In this document: piece by piece, positions 37,150 through 47,549 of the stretch | Layout: every line of letters starts with the position of its first letter | Numbering within the stretch: the stretch's first letter is position 1 | Origin: Epiperipatus broadwayi | Taxonomy: Eukaryota > Onychophora > Udeonychophora > Euonychophora > Peripatidae | DNA: 64,000 nt | NCBI GenBank assembly: GCA_028023455.1 | Contig: JAQFVV010006450.1 | Location: 1,339,501-1,403,500 of the forward strand | Reading direction: 5' to 3' | Notes under the pieces: model-generated | Told to the model about the DNA's origin: nothing | Database searches by the model: none | Seen by the model: only the letters and a program-made list of their open reading frames with translations | Made by a program: the position numbers and the translations under genes

Positions 37150-39440
37150 TCTAATTTTTTTACATCATAAGGTTAAAAGTCATCTCTGAGATTTTGTTTG
37201 CATAACAGAAATTTTGAAATAATAGATCATCAAATTAACAGTTTTATATCCTCTATAATTACATTTAAACTCCAAATATATAAATTATGGTTGTATTTTA
37301 AAAAAAACATTAAGAAAAAAGTGAATTGCATTAAGTCGTATTTATTATTTTAGAATAAATATTAAACAATCACATAGTTGATCAGAGATCAAGGGTGCTC
37401 TAGTACTAAAGTGGCCAGTTAAGCATAAGAATGTCATTCAATTGACCAAATGAGTTTTTTGTTACTTCTTTCGACTGGAAATCAATGGAAGAACCTTTAA
37501 CTCAAGTTCACTTTGTCAAGTGTGTTTAAACTACATAAGAGAATGAATTAAGTATCCATTTTAAAATTATTTTACACTAGCAAGATTTTTTTCAGTAAGC
37601 AATAGCTAACATGTAAACTAACATATATATATAAACATGTGTATCCAAGAAAAGCTTTAAAATATAGTTAATACATCCATCTGCCATACACATATCCCAA
37701 ATTTATATCTGAGTGAAACTTGTAATTTTTTTAGAAAGTTAAAAACATACAGGCAAGATTACAAATTTCCTCTGGTAGGCTACTTCTTTGTCAATTCAAC
37801 TTAACCATTTAGTTATTGTTGGTAAATTGATATCTAGACATTCTTGGCTACACAGTAAATTAAGGGAAAACAAGCATTAAAAAACCTCGTTATCTAGCAA
37901 TTTTTTAGCTTGATAAATAAAGTCTTTTCATCTGTGGAAAAGGCTGTAAATACTTTAGTCATGCAATGAGCTATTTTAGACTTTCATATATATATATATA
38001 CATTGTAAGGAAATGTGCTTGTATATTTTACTTAAAAAACAAATTTTCTTTATCATTGTAACAATGTTTATTTAATTTAATCATGTGACAATTTCAAATG
38101 ACCAGTTTTCTTCAAATCTAATATATATATAAATACATAAATTAATTTATCAGATAAAAAATACAACAAAACCCCATTATAAATTGACTCCTTTTTTTAT
38201 TTATATATATTTTAGCTCTAAAGAAGACTAATAATCAATTGAAACTATAGATTTATCAAGTTAAATAAAATAAATTGTTACAAAGATTAAAAAAGATGGA
38301 TTTGTTTGTTTATATTTCACTCACTTTTCATCTCTAGTCATCTAACCTATACAGGTGGCAACAAATTATAGTATTAACAATGGAAATTAGAGACCTAATA
38401 TTGATACTATGCGTGAAAACTTATTGTAATTAGTTAATAAAATAATCATATACCATAAAATGCCCTTAGGATGATCTAAATAAAGAAAGCAATGTGGAAA
38501 CATTAAATATCACTTTCAACAATGATAAAAATGAAATTGATTCTGATTATATTTATTACTAGCTATTATCAAGTCAACATCAATTTCTGACTTAAATAAA
38601 TGGTGGTATTCTTATTCATATAATTTATAACTTAGTATAGAATAATAATTTATTTTTAATTTTTCCTACATAATTTGAAATAGTATAGTCCTCCATCTCT
38701 TATAACTGTTGGCCTAAGTAGATTAGATATTAATAGCTCATTTAAAAGAGAAAGAATATGCAATGAAGATAAAAGGTTGCAGGTCTTCCTTATGAAGGAT
38801 TGTTAAGGGATATAAGATGAAATACCAAATATATTTTAGTATAAGATGAGATATAGTTAATATATATACCTATGGCATCTTGAATTTTTCTAACTCTCAA
38901 TAGTTAAAAGATTATTATATATAAAAAAAGTAAGAACATAAATAGTGAAAAATAATTATTTTTCAATTAGATTGAAGAAAGTTAAGATTTTGAGGTCATG
39001 AATATCTAAAAATTTTGAAATTTGATGCACTACATCTAATTCCAAGCCTTCTTATGAATATCTGAAATTGTAAGTAATAGCAAACTGTATATAATATACA
39101 TGTTTAAATATAATGCAATTTAATTTTTAAAATGTGCACATTATGGCATAAAACAAAAAAAGAATCAGTTATTAAAAAGGCAGTACAATAAATCTAAGCA
39201 GAGCAACATGACTGTAAGGCAGGAAGTGGCTGAGTAAAGATGGTTCATGATATTACTCATTCTGATACATGCATATGTGAAATTTATAAATATAATTTTT
39301 TATCTAACTGTATTTTAGTAACCATGAATAATGAATCCACACATACAATGGGATTATTGTAGATATTGAGAGGAACATTGAAATCCAGTATAGGAATCTA
39401 GAAATGAGATTACATTTTAAAATATTGAATTATATAAATG
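37150..39440. other. AT-rich stretch without recognisable gene
   Basis: Low-complexity DNA, short AT dinucleotide runs (for example near 37986-38001). No coding motif or element end was identified. Confidence 0.55.
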
Positions 39441-39449
39441 AAGTTGTAA

Positions 39450-39754
39450 TATAAAATTGATCTTTTTGAAACAAAGCTACCCCATTAGAATTATTTAATC
39501 TCTTATTTCTGTAACAATAATTTCTTAAAGCAGCTTATGAGATACAGATTGATAGCTATCAAGTTTAATTAAAAATTTTAACTCTTTACTCTTAACATAA
39601 TGACTACATACCAAACAATCATTCTTTACATTTCTAATCAATTAATCTAAAAAGTTTAATTTAACAAAATCTAATCCAGCCACCACCACCACCCCCTACA
39701 GCATATTTATAGAAGGATCAAAACAAACTCATTTACCAACTCTTTCAATTTATC
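39450..39754 (-). repeat. Near-identical duplicate of part of the Penelope-like relic
   Basis: Matches 32938-33236 base for base as read by eye. The only difference is a 6-bp expansion of a CCA run (CACCACCACCACCCCC here, CACCACCCCC there). It covers the segment between RT and endonuclease plus the end of the RT relic, has no element ends, and keeps the same orientation as the source 6.5 kb away. Coding content is dead in both. Confidence 0.92.
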
Positions 39755-39924
39755 TTTCCAGATAATTTTTCAGCACCGATATTAATTACACAAATATAGA
39801 CTAAATAGAATATTAATGAAGCTTTTTAGCTATTTAAAATATTTTGACTATTTTTAAGAAGATCTCTCATATATATATAATTTTTAGTGACTTTTTTTAA
39901 AAATAGCCTACTTCATCAGAGGAT

Positions 39925-40165
39925 CACCTTAAATTCAGTATTCACAAATCTAACGATTTCCAGTTCAATCCTATACTTGCTCAGTCATGCCAACAATATT
40001 TGAGGAAGAAAGGGGAATATTTGAAATATTGGGTTTTATAGGAGCCTATTCTAAGTACGTTAAACGGTCTAATGTATTCAGAAAGATATAAATAAAGTTG
40101 GAATTTTTCTAAAAACCTTTAAAAAGTTCAAGTGCATGATAGAAATAGGCATCATATAACTTCAA
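39925..40165 (+). repeat. Old Penelope-tail SINE relic
   Basis: Strongly mutated but colinear with the family: CCAGTTCAATCCTATACTTG (B-box region), CTCAGTCATGCCAACAATAT, TTGAGGAAGAAAGGGGAATA, then AATGTATTCAGAAAGATATA and TGATAGAAATAG. The A-box part is missing. It appears single, in + orientation. Confidence 0.6.
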
Positions 40166-42149
40166 GTCAAATGCTACCATTGCAAATCTATAGATAAACT
40201 ATTATCTATGTTTTAAATTAAGAATGAATATGAATTTTAAAATATACAAAATTGAAAAAAATATTACTGGGAATCTTTAATTACTTTGTAGATCTTTTTC
40301 TTTTTTTGTTAAATGGTATTAATTATGTACAATCAACTTAATTTTAAAAAATAATCACAGTCACTAGGTCAAATGTAACAACAAAATAGAGATGTCACTT
40401 ACGAAAAAGATAAAACAATCACCTTGACTGACAGAAAGATGATTCATAACAGTGATCTTTCATACAGATGCATACATGAAATTAAAATGTTTATTCAATG
40501 GATTATCAAACGGTGGCTTACTGAAACCATAAAATAATGTGCCCACAAATACAATGGAACTATTGCACATAAAACTGAGATCTTAATTTTTAATGGGTTT
40601 AGAAGAATTATTCATGTGATCAAATATCTCTTTATTCTAGATGGGAAATCAATTCAGGAACATTTAGCTATTGAGTCCAGCAGTTCTATAAACTACTAAG
40701 ATACTAAATTGACTTAAATCAACACTTCAGGAATAAGCATCATGATTTTGGTATAGGTCAAGTGTTGTATTGAAAGCATGAACATTAAAATATACAATAC
40801 CATAAGATCATAAAAATATTCAAATGTCAGTAACATAAAAATTGGTAAATATAGCCAATTCAAATATTTACTAATATATTAAAGAAGTGCTATATATACT
40901 TGCAGTTTTTACCTTTATGATTGGAAACCATTTGGAAGTGTTTTTTTAATTCTATTGGTAGTCAGCATTTTATTGTTATCAATGACTCGTATGAAACCTA
41001 CAATTGAATAAATTTAACAATAACATTTAGTATCATTTATATATTAAAATGTTATATTAATTTAGTAAACCAATGATAAATTTGTTGTCTAAATGATTGA
41101 AGCATAAGAATGGGTTATAAACTGAAATTTTAATCACAATTATGGCAAACTTTTTTCACTTAGGCTTAAAAGAAGCTACTTACTGTTCTATACTAATGCA
41201 TATTTCTACTAATACTTGAATATATCTGGAAATGTATAAATAAAATTTGAATTTATTAAGTATATCCTTTCATGATTTGTTGACTTCACCTACACTGATT
41301 ATGTTTTCCCGTCTGTAGTTGTACTTTGCTCTGCAATGACAGACCCGATAAATAATAAAATATGTTACAAAAAAAACAAAATGGCTTTTTATTGATCAAA
41401 ACTTGAACAAAAAAGATATATATATCAAGAAATTTCACTTAATTTCTATTTAATAAAATGTTTATTTTAATAAAATATCTAATAGTGTGGATTTTTGTTT
41501 ACATACTTTTATTTTTTATAAGTTAAATTATTTTATGTAAATCAAATCACATTACTGATAAAATATATCTTATTGCACTTATTTAACAAAGATATTTCAC
41601 ACTATTCTAACAATAACATTAGTTGCTTGAAGATCATGTGACATTGGAGAATATGAATAAGTATAATAATGTCACTTAATTAGTCAAACAATTTTTTTAT
41701 TTACTTATCTGGGAATTGATTTATGACCAATAAGCTTTTAGAATCGGCATTTTACCAGTTTACTAAATCATACAAAGCAATATTTATTTATCAATTGTAT
41801 CATTCATAATTTGATCATTAGAAGTCATAGATTGTCTAACAAAGAAAGTTAATAAATAGGCTTTGTTACAATTGATCAATAATGTTTTTTAGCTCTTTAT
41901 GATTTGGTGCAGTGACAAACTCTTGAGGTCAAAGCTCATGAATTACAGCCTAGTTCTGGCACTTTAAACTTCTTATGAATTCCAAGTGGTAAACATTCTA
42001 TTATTATCATTATTGGATGATAACCTTGGCACTAACAAGGGCTTTGAATGTTCCATCATCAGATTTTCAATGAAATGGAAGGCTAAAGAGTTGTGAGTTG
42101 GAATAGTTTGAAGCCTGTCCATTAAAGTATAAAGATTGGCTATCTTAAT

Positions 42150-42340
42150 ATAAAGCTGAGTACTGATTATATATATGTGTGAGGGTAGTAATCTAGATCA
42201 ACTGATGATTGCTGGTTTAGCATGAAATACATATATTGGTGATTATTTATCTTTTCAACATGTGTGTGATCAGGTGGGTCAGCAATATGAGATGGCATGT
42301 GAAAATCTGAGTTCGAACCCTGCATATATTACATATATAA
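42150..42340 (+). repeat. Hammerhead-derived SINE, copy C
   Basis: CTGATGA is intact at 42202-42208 and GAAA occurs at 42224-42227. However, the closing pair of stem II is lost (T opposite T) and the cleavage-site region reads ATACATATATTGG with extra bases, so it is probably inactive. The linker TCTTTTCAACATGTGTGTGA and tRNA-like half GATCAGGTGGGTCAGCA...GAGTTCGAACCC follow, with a good B-box at 42311-42320. This is the most complete example of the composite: ribozyme upstream, Pol III-type tRNA-like half downstream. Confidence 0.75.
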
Positions 42341-42756
42341 ATGCAGGTTTAAGCCTGTACAATGTATTATTATCATTATTATTATTATTGATGTTTTTAA
42401 TATCTTGTGTGTTATGTTAATTTGTAGGCTGACTACCAATAATTTGTAATCTAGAACTTTCTATAATATCAATGAATTTATAACAATCTCCATTACAAAT
42501 TGATTTAAATTTAGAATGTACAGAATTTTCAGAAAAAAAATAACATTTCAGTGCAAAGGTAAACTATTAGATGTGACCATAGATTTAAAATGTCAATGAA
42601 ATCAGCAAATTAAAAAAGGAATAAAAAAAAATTAACGATTTTCAGAAGTTATTTCATTATACTTTTCATAAAATTATAATTAAAAATATATAACAAAGAA
42701 AATAAATATTAGATTAAGTTCTCAAATATTAATTTAAAATATATAATTTAAAAAAG

Positions 42757-42848
42757 CGTTGGTAGACGAGAGGTCAGCGCAGCCGCCTTGCAAGCAAGCA
42801 GTTGCTTGCAGACAGTTGTCGCAGGTTCGCTTCCTGGCCGATGCTTTG
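42757..42848 (+). repeat. tRNA-derived SINE head, family 2 (plus strand)
   Basis: Same family as 27945-28040: GTAGACGAGAGGTCAGCGCA (A-box region), GCCGCCTTGCAAGCAAGCAG, then GCAGGTTCGCTTCCTGGCCG and ATGCTTTGACAT, followed by an A run that may be the SINE tail. An insertion of repeated AAGCAGTTGCTTGCA between the boxes and the mutated T-arm argue against a functional tRNA. Confidence 0.7.
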
Positions 42849-43512
42849 ACATATGGTAAAAAAAAAATCCAATTTTGCTTAGTAAAATATGTTTAAACAC
42901 AAGAAGTTGGATATATTTCATTTTCTGAATATTTAAAACTATTTTCTCAAATTTGCTCGTTAGCAATTTAAACTTAAAAAATATCTGCATGTTTATTTCT
43001 AATATGAAACAAATAGCTCCGACCATGATACTTCAATTAAGAAATTCATTAAAATCATGTATGTAATAATATTGTCATGTTTGCATTAGAATATATCATA
43101 ATATCACTTTTTGAACCACAAGAAGAACAATAAGCATTATTTTATTCCTGAAAATATTAAAACCATTTATATACTAAGCAGGATAATAGAATCATAAGCA
43201 TGCAGTTTATCATTAGTGCTGATAAAACTATGAATAGGTGAACAAATAGCTTGCATTGGAATATATATGGAAAAACATATGTATAACAAATTGAATAACA
43301 GATAAGCTTCACTTTGAATATGATCTATGGAAAATGAATAATCAGTGGAAGGGAAATTTAAGTAAATGTTTTCTGTGAGATAGATTAATTATTATTAATC
43401 TTTGCTCATTTAATTAAAATTTTATGATTGAGAAACAACATTCTGGAGCACTCCTACACATGATTTCTGTAAATTGTTTGCCAACTTGTAATTGTCAACC
43501 TAATACATCAAC

Positions 43513-43721
43513 ATAACACATAGGCAAAACTCTCCATACAGTAGTGCCACTTAGAGCAAACCATAGTAATCAATGGATTCTAGAAGGTTTTTGCATAAAA
43601 TCCCTATCTAGTGCCTATTCACCCAATATCACCAGGATTTTATGAAAAACTTAGCATTCATTGATTACTATGGCTTGCACTGAGTGGCATTACTGCATAG
43701 AGAGTTTTGCCTCTGTGTTAT
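43513..43721. repeat. Palindromic element M4 (hairpin family)
   Basis: Ends ATAACACATAGGCAAAACTC and GAGTTTTGCCTCTGTGTTAT are inverted, continuing through CCATACAGTAGTGCCACTTA and its complement and GTAATCAATGGAT and ATTCATTGATTAC. Total about 209 bp. The arms extend further outward than in M1 and M2 and use a different outermost sequence. Confidence 0.78.
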
Positions 43722-43800
43722 CAGATTGTGTAAGCATAAAGAATGGTGATCATGTGATGGTTAGTGGTTTAATGTGAACATACTTTAGTTCAAACCTAAC
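43722..43800 (+). repeat. tRNA-like SINE head, family 3, next to M4
   Basis: The flank shared by all M elements continues here as AAGCATAAAGAATGGTGATC and ATGTGATGGTTAGTGG. It includes an A-box match TGGTTAGTGG at 43758-43767 and a B-box match GTTCAAACC at 43788-43796. Spacing between the boxes is slightly shorter than in tRNAs. This suggests the M hairpins sit at the 5' side of a tRNA-derived SINE. Confidence 0.5.
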
Positions 43801-44847
43801 AATGCAAGATTTATGTAATAGTTCATGAGCTGTTATGATTTTTTAAAAAAATTTGTTGCATTAATTAGCAGCTCCCTCTTGAACTGTATTTTGACTTGAA
43901 GAGTCTCAAGGAAGAATACCCACCAACTAACTGGGCTCAAGTCCATGGACAAGTGAATCTTGGGAAAAAAATTTAACTTATCAACAGGCTTAGAGTTGTA
44001 CTCTCAGTTGCCTAGCCCGTAGACAACTCAGCTAGGCATTCACACTAGAAATCTAGTTAATATTAGTAAAAGATAAAGATTCCAGATTAATCTGATTTAA
44101 TTGTGTAAATGTTGATATGCCATTTATAAAAATAAATATGCTTACAATATCAAAATTTTGTCCACTAGTTTATTTTGTGATGAAGTCTGTTTTTACAAAA
44201 ATATTGAGCTACATTAATAAACATTGCTGATAGTTAAATGTGGCGTTTGGGAATACCACATCTTATGCCTTTTTAATGACATGTTAATAGTGATGGCTTT
44301 TTACATTAACATATATTTGAGGAAAGAAAATTTTCCTACTGTCTTCTCCAGTTATATAGAGCCCTAGCACTTTACAATTTCAAATTTAAAAAAAAAAACT
44401 CTGGATCAGTTTTATTATTATTGGATTGAACAGCAAAAACAATAAAATTAGCAAACAAAAACTTAGGTTGCATGGCTTTTTGGAATGCTGAGATTTGAAT
44501 CAACATATTATTGATTTCCATTATTCTAATATCATTGACTATTGGTGTATTGAGAATAAAGATAAACAACACAAAGGCTTCTGTTTTATCTTGCTATTTT
44601 GGAATCATTGAAAGGAAAGACGTGAGACAATCTTAGGAACATTGAACACTAGAGAAAATAATATAATACAATATATATATATGTGTGTGTGTGGATTAAA
44701 CATTATGGTATAAGTACTTATTATATAAATTGTAACAGATTAAGAAAGACTCAGTGCAGTCCTACCTCACTTAGGCCATTAAATTAACAATGCACAGATA
44801 GCTCAAAAAAGAAATACTTAAGTAAATCTTCTTTAATGTAAAAGGAT

Positions 44848-44970
44848 ATTGTGCATGCACTTTTACTAGTGTTAATAATAAATGAATACTTTCACTCCCA
44901 ACACAAGATATAGTATTGGGAGTGAAAGTATTCATTTATTATTAACACTCGTAAAAAGTGTATGCACAAT
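44848..44970. repeat. Near-perfect 54-bp hairpin
   Basis: Arms 44848-44901 and 44916-44970 are reverse complements with about three differences and a 14-bp loop. The stem runs from ATTGTGCATGCACTTTTAC through AATAATAAATGAATACTTTC to ACTCCCAA. Length and loop resemble a small-RNA precursor or a MITE that has lost its ends. No similar copy was noticed elsewhere in the window. Confidence 0.85.
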
Positions 44971-45635
44971 AGCTTGAAAGGCTGATGTTTAATGTATTAC
45001 AATTTATAAACATGCGCTATATAAAATAAATTCTTATTTGTAAAAGGATATTCGAATTAAAATCTGAGAAACAAATGACTGATTTCTTTCCATCATCATC
45101 GTATTATTTTAGGAATAACTAGTGAAGATATAATAATTTAACTTTTCTAAGATGTTTAAATGACTAATGTATTTATCATTTAGGTTTATGAAACTGTAGC
45201 TAAAGTCACCTAACATGCATATAATTCATTATCATTTATTCAACCTATATCATTTAACTGCTTCAGCAGAATAGCATATTGAATGGCTTGGAAATAAATC
45301 ATTCATATATATTTCAGATTATAATTCTAATATTTCTTTTGGTTAGAATAGAATATATCTGTTTATCTAGTTAGTTTTTCTTTATATCTATTCTATTTTT
45401 TTCTAAATAATATTATAATATGAGTGTGTACACATATGTGTATAAAAAGCAAAACAGATTTTAAATAGTTCAAAATAAGGATCTCTAATAGTTCACAATA
45501 GAAGATCAGTGGAAAGAAGGCATAACTTACCAACTGTATTTTTATATTGGACTATTTCCATCATCTAATATGTGTGTTGAATGTCTTTAGAAAAGTTTTA
45601 ATTTTTAGTTAAATATTCCAAATGCATTCAACTGT

Positions 45636-45778
45636 TAGTAATATCACAGCAAACAGGTTAGTATATGCACCAACTGTTAGTAATATCACAGCAAACAAAT
45701 GTTAATAATATCACAGCAAACAGGTTAGTATATGCACTAACTGTTAGTAATATCACAGCAAACAGGTTAGTATACGCA
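45636..45778 (-). repeat. Minisatellite in the left arm (about 41-bp units)
   Basis: Three to four units of AACTGTTAGTAATATCACAG / CAAACAGGTTAGTATATGCA, with one shortened unit (CAAACAAATGTTAATAATAT). The single-copy SINE relatives at 6180-6230 carry only one such unit, so expansion happened within this element. Confidence 0.85.
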
Positions 45779-45848
45779 CAACGTTTCGAGAGGTATTTTT
45801 CTCCCCTCTTCTTCAGGTGTTGCTGGCCTGACCAGTGACAGTACTAGC

Positions 45849-45927
45849 ATGGGATTCGAACCTGGGTCCTTAGATTCTTGATTATTGAAATTTAAGGTAA
45901 CGCTCTAACCAACTGAGCCATCCTGCC
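45849..45927 (-). promoter_or_regulatory. tRNA-like segment with intact Pol III A and B boxes
   Basis: Minus strand: TGGCTCAGTTGG (A-box, exact consensus) and GGTTCGAATCC (B-box, exact consensus) lie about 55 bp apart, just 3' of the endonuclease stop codon. It resembles a tRNA with a long variable region but does not close into a clean acceptor stem. It could drive Pol III transcription of the element tail, as in SINEs. Confidence 0.7.
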
Positions 45928-45958
45928 AAAGGCAACAGTATGTAGTAATTTCATATAC

Positions 45959-46480
45959 TTATCTATGAGGTTCCTCCTGATTTCTCCACTTTTTTCTCAG
46001 AGCAAAGTTGATTAGTGATTTCCATACATTATGTATAGTCACACTAGGTTGGCTTATGGGATTTTTTGCCATTGTCATGTGAGCAGCTTCTTTAAATTTT
46101 CTTCTTTGTACCTTTTCTTCTTTATCCAATATTTTTGTATTTTCCCAATTGAACGTATGTTCATTGGTCCATACATGGTCTGCTACCTTAGACACATCTG
46201 TTTTCTCTCTTCTATTCATCAGTTTATGTTCTTGCAAGTGCTTTTGAATGGGACGGCTGGTCTCACCAATATATGTTCTTCCACATTCACATGGTATTTC
46301 ATAGATGCAGTTTTTTCTTTGCAGCATTTCAAGTTTAGGCTTTGTAGATGTTAGAATTCCTCATAGTGTGGTATGGCTCTGAAAAGCTGTTCTGATGTTA
46401 TACTGATTGCAGATTTTCCTTAATTTGTCTGCTATTTTTGGAATGTATGGATACACTACAGTACCAATAATTGTCTTTTC
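45959..46480 (-). pseudogene. Penelope-like GIY-YIG endonuclease, longer copy
   Basis: Minus-strand coding sequence ending at TAG/TGA-type stop at 45959. The linker region begins near 46480 with GTVVYPYIPKIADKL, followed by IRTAFQSHTTL, one in-frame stop, and GILTSTKPKLEML. The intact 122-codon part then follows: CIYEIPCECGRTYIGETSRP (metal-binding Cys pair and the GIY-YIG-equivalent YIGET), LQEHKLM, VADHVWTNEHTFNW (catalytic-region histidines), and KFKEAAHMTMAKNPISQPSV to the C-terminus. In Penelope-like elements this nuclease nicks target DNA to prime reverse transcription. The RT part is absent, so this is a 5'-truncated copy. Confidence 0.88.
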
Positions 46481-46761
46481 TCTTGCAAGAACATAAACTG
46501 ATGATTAGAAGAGAGAAAACAGATGTGTCTAAGGTAGCAGACCATGTATGGACCAATGAACATACGTTCAATTGGGAAAATACAAAAATATTGGATAAAG
46601 AAGAAAAGGTACAAAGAAGAAAATTTAAAGAAGCTGCTCACATGACAATGGCAAAAAATCCCATAAGCCAACCTAGTGTGACTATACATAATGTATGGAA
46701 ATCACTAATCAACTTTGCTCTGAGAAAAAAGTGGAGAAATCAGGAGGAACCTCATAGATAA
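46481..46761 (+). pseudogene. Penelope-like GIY-YIG endonuclease, C-terminal mirror copy
   Basis: Plus-strand copy that begins within the helix LQEHKLMIRREKTDVSKVAD and is otherwise the same as the minus-strand copy, through VWTNEHTFNWENTKILDKEE to the same C-terminus RNQEEPHR. It lacks the YIGET part. One visible difference is NRR against IRR. The open frame upstream of LQEHK (MSFLL...) is a junction artefact. Confidence 0.88.
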
Positions 46762-46792
46762 GTATATGAAATTACTACATACTGTTGCCTTT

Positions 46793-46871
46793 GGCGGGAT
46801 GGCTGTTGGTTAGAGCGTTACCTTAAATTTCAATAATCAAGAATCTAAGGGCCCAGGTTCGAATCCCATGC
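46793..46871 (+). promoter_or_regulatory. tRNA-like segment, mirror copy with damaged A-box
   Basis: Same segment in the right arm. A 2-bp deletion changes the A-box to TGGCTGTTGG, while the B-box GGTTCGAATCC at 46856-46866 is intact. This is one of the few differences between the two arms. Confidence 0.7.
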
Positions 46872-46879
46872 TAGTAGTG

Positions 46880-46945
46880 TCACTGGTCAGGCCAGCAACA
46901 CCTGAAGAAGAGGGGAGAAAAATACCTCTCGAAACGTTGTGTGTA
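46880..46945 (+). ncRNA. Hammerhead-like block of the Penelope tail
   Basis: CTGAAGA at 46902-46908 fits the hammerhead core C-U-G-A-N-G-A. It is followed by a stem AGAGG/CCTCT and then C-GAAAC at 46930-46935. The pair next to the core would be A opposite C, and stem III and the cleavage site are not convincing, so activity is doubtful. The mirror copy lies at about 45785-45835 on the minus strand. Known Penelope-like elements often carry hammerheads in their terminal repeats, which is why this is worth recording. Confidence 0.4.
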
Positions 46946-47092
46946 TACTAACTTGTTTGCTGTGATATTACTAACAGTTAGTGCATATACTAACCTGTTT
47001 GCTGTGATATTATTAACATTTGTTTGCTGTGATATTACTAACAGTTGGTGCATATACTAACCTGTTTGCTGTGATATTACTAACAGTTGAAT
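46940..47092 (+). repeat. Minisatellite in the right arm (mirror)
   Basis: Same unit order as in the left arm in reverse complement, including the shortened unit (ATTATTAACATTTGTTTGCT). Confidence 0.85.
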
Positions 47093-47259
47093 GCATTTGG
47101 AATATTTAACTAAAAATTAAAACTTTTCTAAAGACATTCAACACACATATTAGATGATGGAAATAGTCCAATATAAAAATACAGCTAGAACACCATCATC
47201 ACAAACCTTCAGAAAAACAATAACTTACCAAGTTTGTTAATTTTCTTGTGGTGAATGTT

Positions 47260-47510
47260 TAAGGAATTTTTTATCCTTAATTTATCCTCTAGTTTAAAAA
47301 TAGATACTCATTTATTGATCAATATATGATGATCAAATGGGTTGATTACAGGTCAGATACGTAAAAAAGTCTTAAGCCTGATTGAATTTAATCCCCAGAT
47401 TGTGAGCATAAAGGGATGATGAGCTGTTGCCATAAGACTATATATATTGTTAAAAGGATGTTGCCTTGAAAACAGTTTGAGATTGTTATTGTGATTGTCT
47501 AAGTATTGAC
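47260..47510 (+). repeat. Dispersed repeat family V, copy 1
   Basis: Shares TCCTCTAGTTTAAAAATAGA, ACTCATTTATTGATCAATAT and a downstream ATTGTTAAAAGGATGTTGCC block with other copies in the window (50490-50770, 51170-51400, 52790-52940, 62640-62790). The consensus block is roughly CTCTAGTTCAAAATAG then CCATTTACTGACCA. It is probably a SINE or MITE; no ends were defined. Confidence 0.5.
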
Positions 47511-47549
47511 TAGTTTTTAATGATATATATTGTAGTTTTCCAGTAGATT

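Larger units (their letters stand above)
45541..47178. mobile_element. 1.6-kb inverted duplication of a Penelope-like 3' end
   Basis: Left arm 45541-46239 and right arm 46481-47178 (about 700 bp each) are almost identical reverse complements around a 241-bp spacer. Each arm holds, reading outward from the centre, GIY-YIG endonuclease coding sequence, its stop codon, a tRNA-like segment with Pol III boxes and a CTGAAGA/GAAAC hammerhead-like block. A minisatellite array and the terminal tail GATGATGGAAATAGTCCAAT follow. Even an irregular deletion inside the minisatellite is mirrored, so the array existed before the inversion or has been homogenised since. Confidence 0.92.

Noticed and set aside
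46031-46354. 107-codon + strand frame and its twin at 46456-46689 minus
   Set aside because: Both are antisense shadows of the GIY-YIG endonuclease copies.
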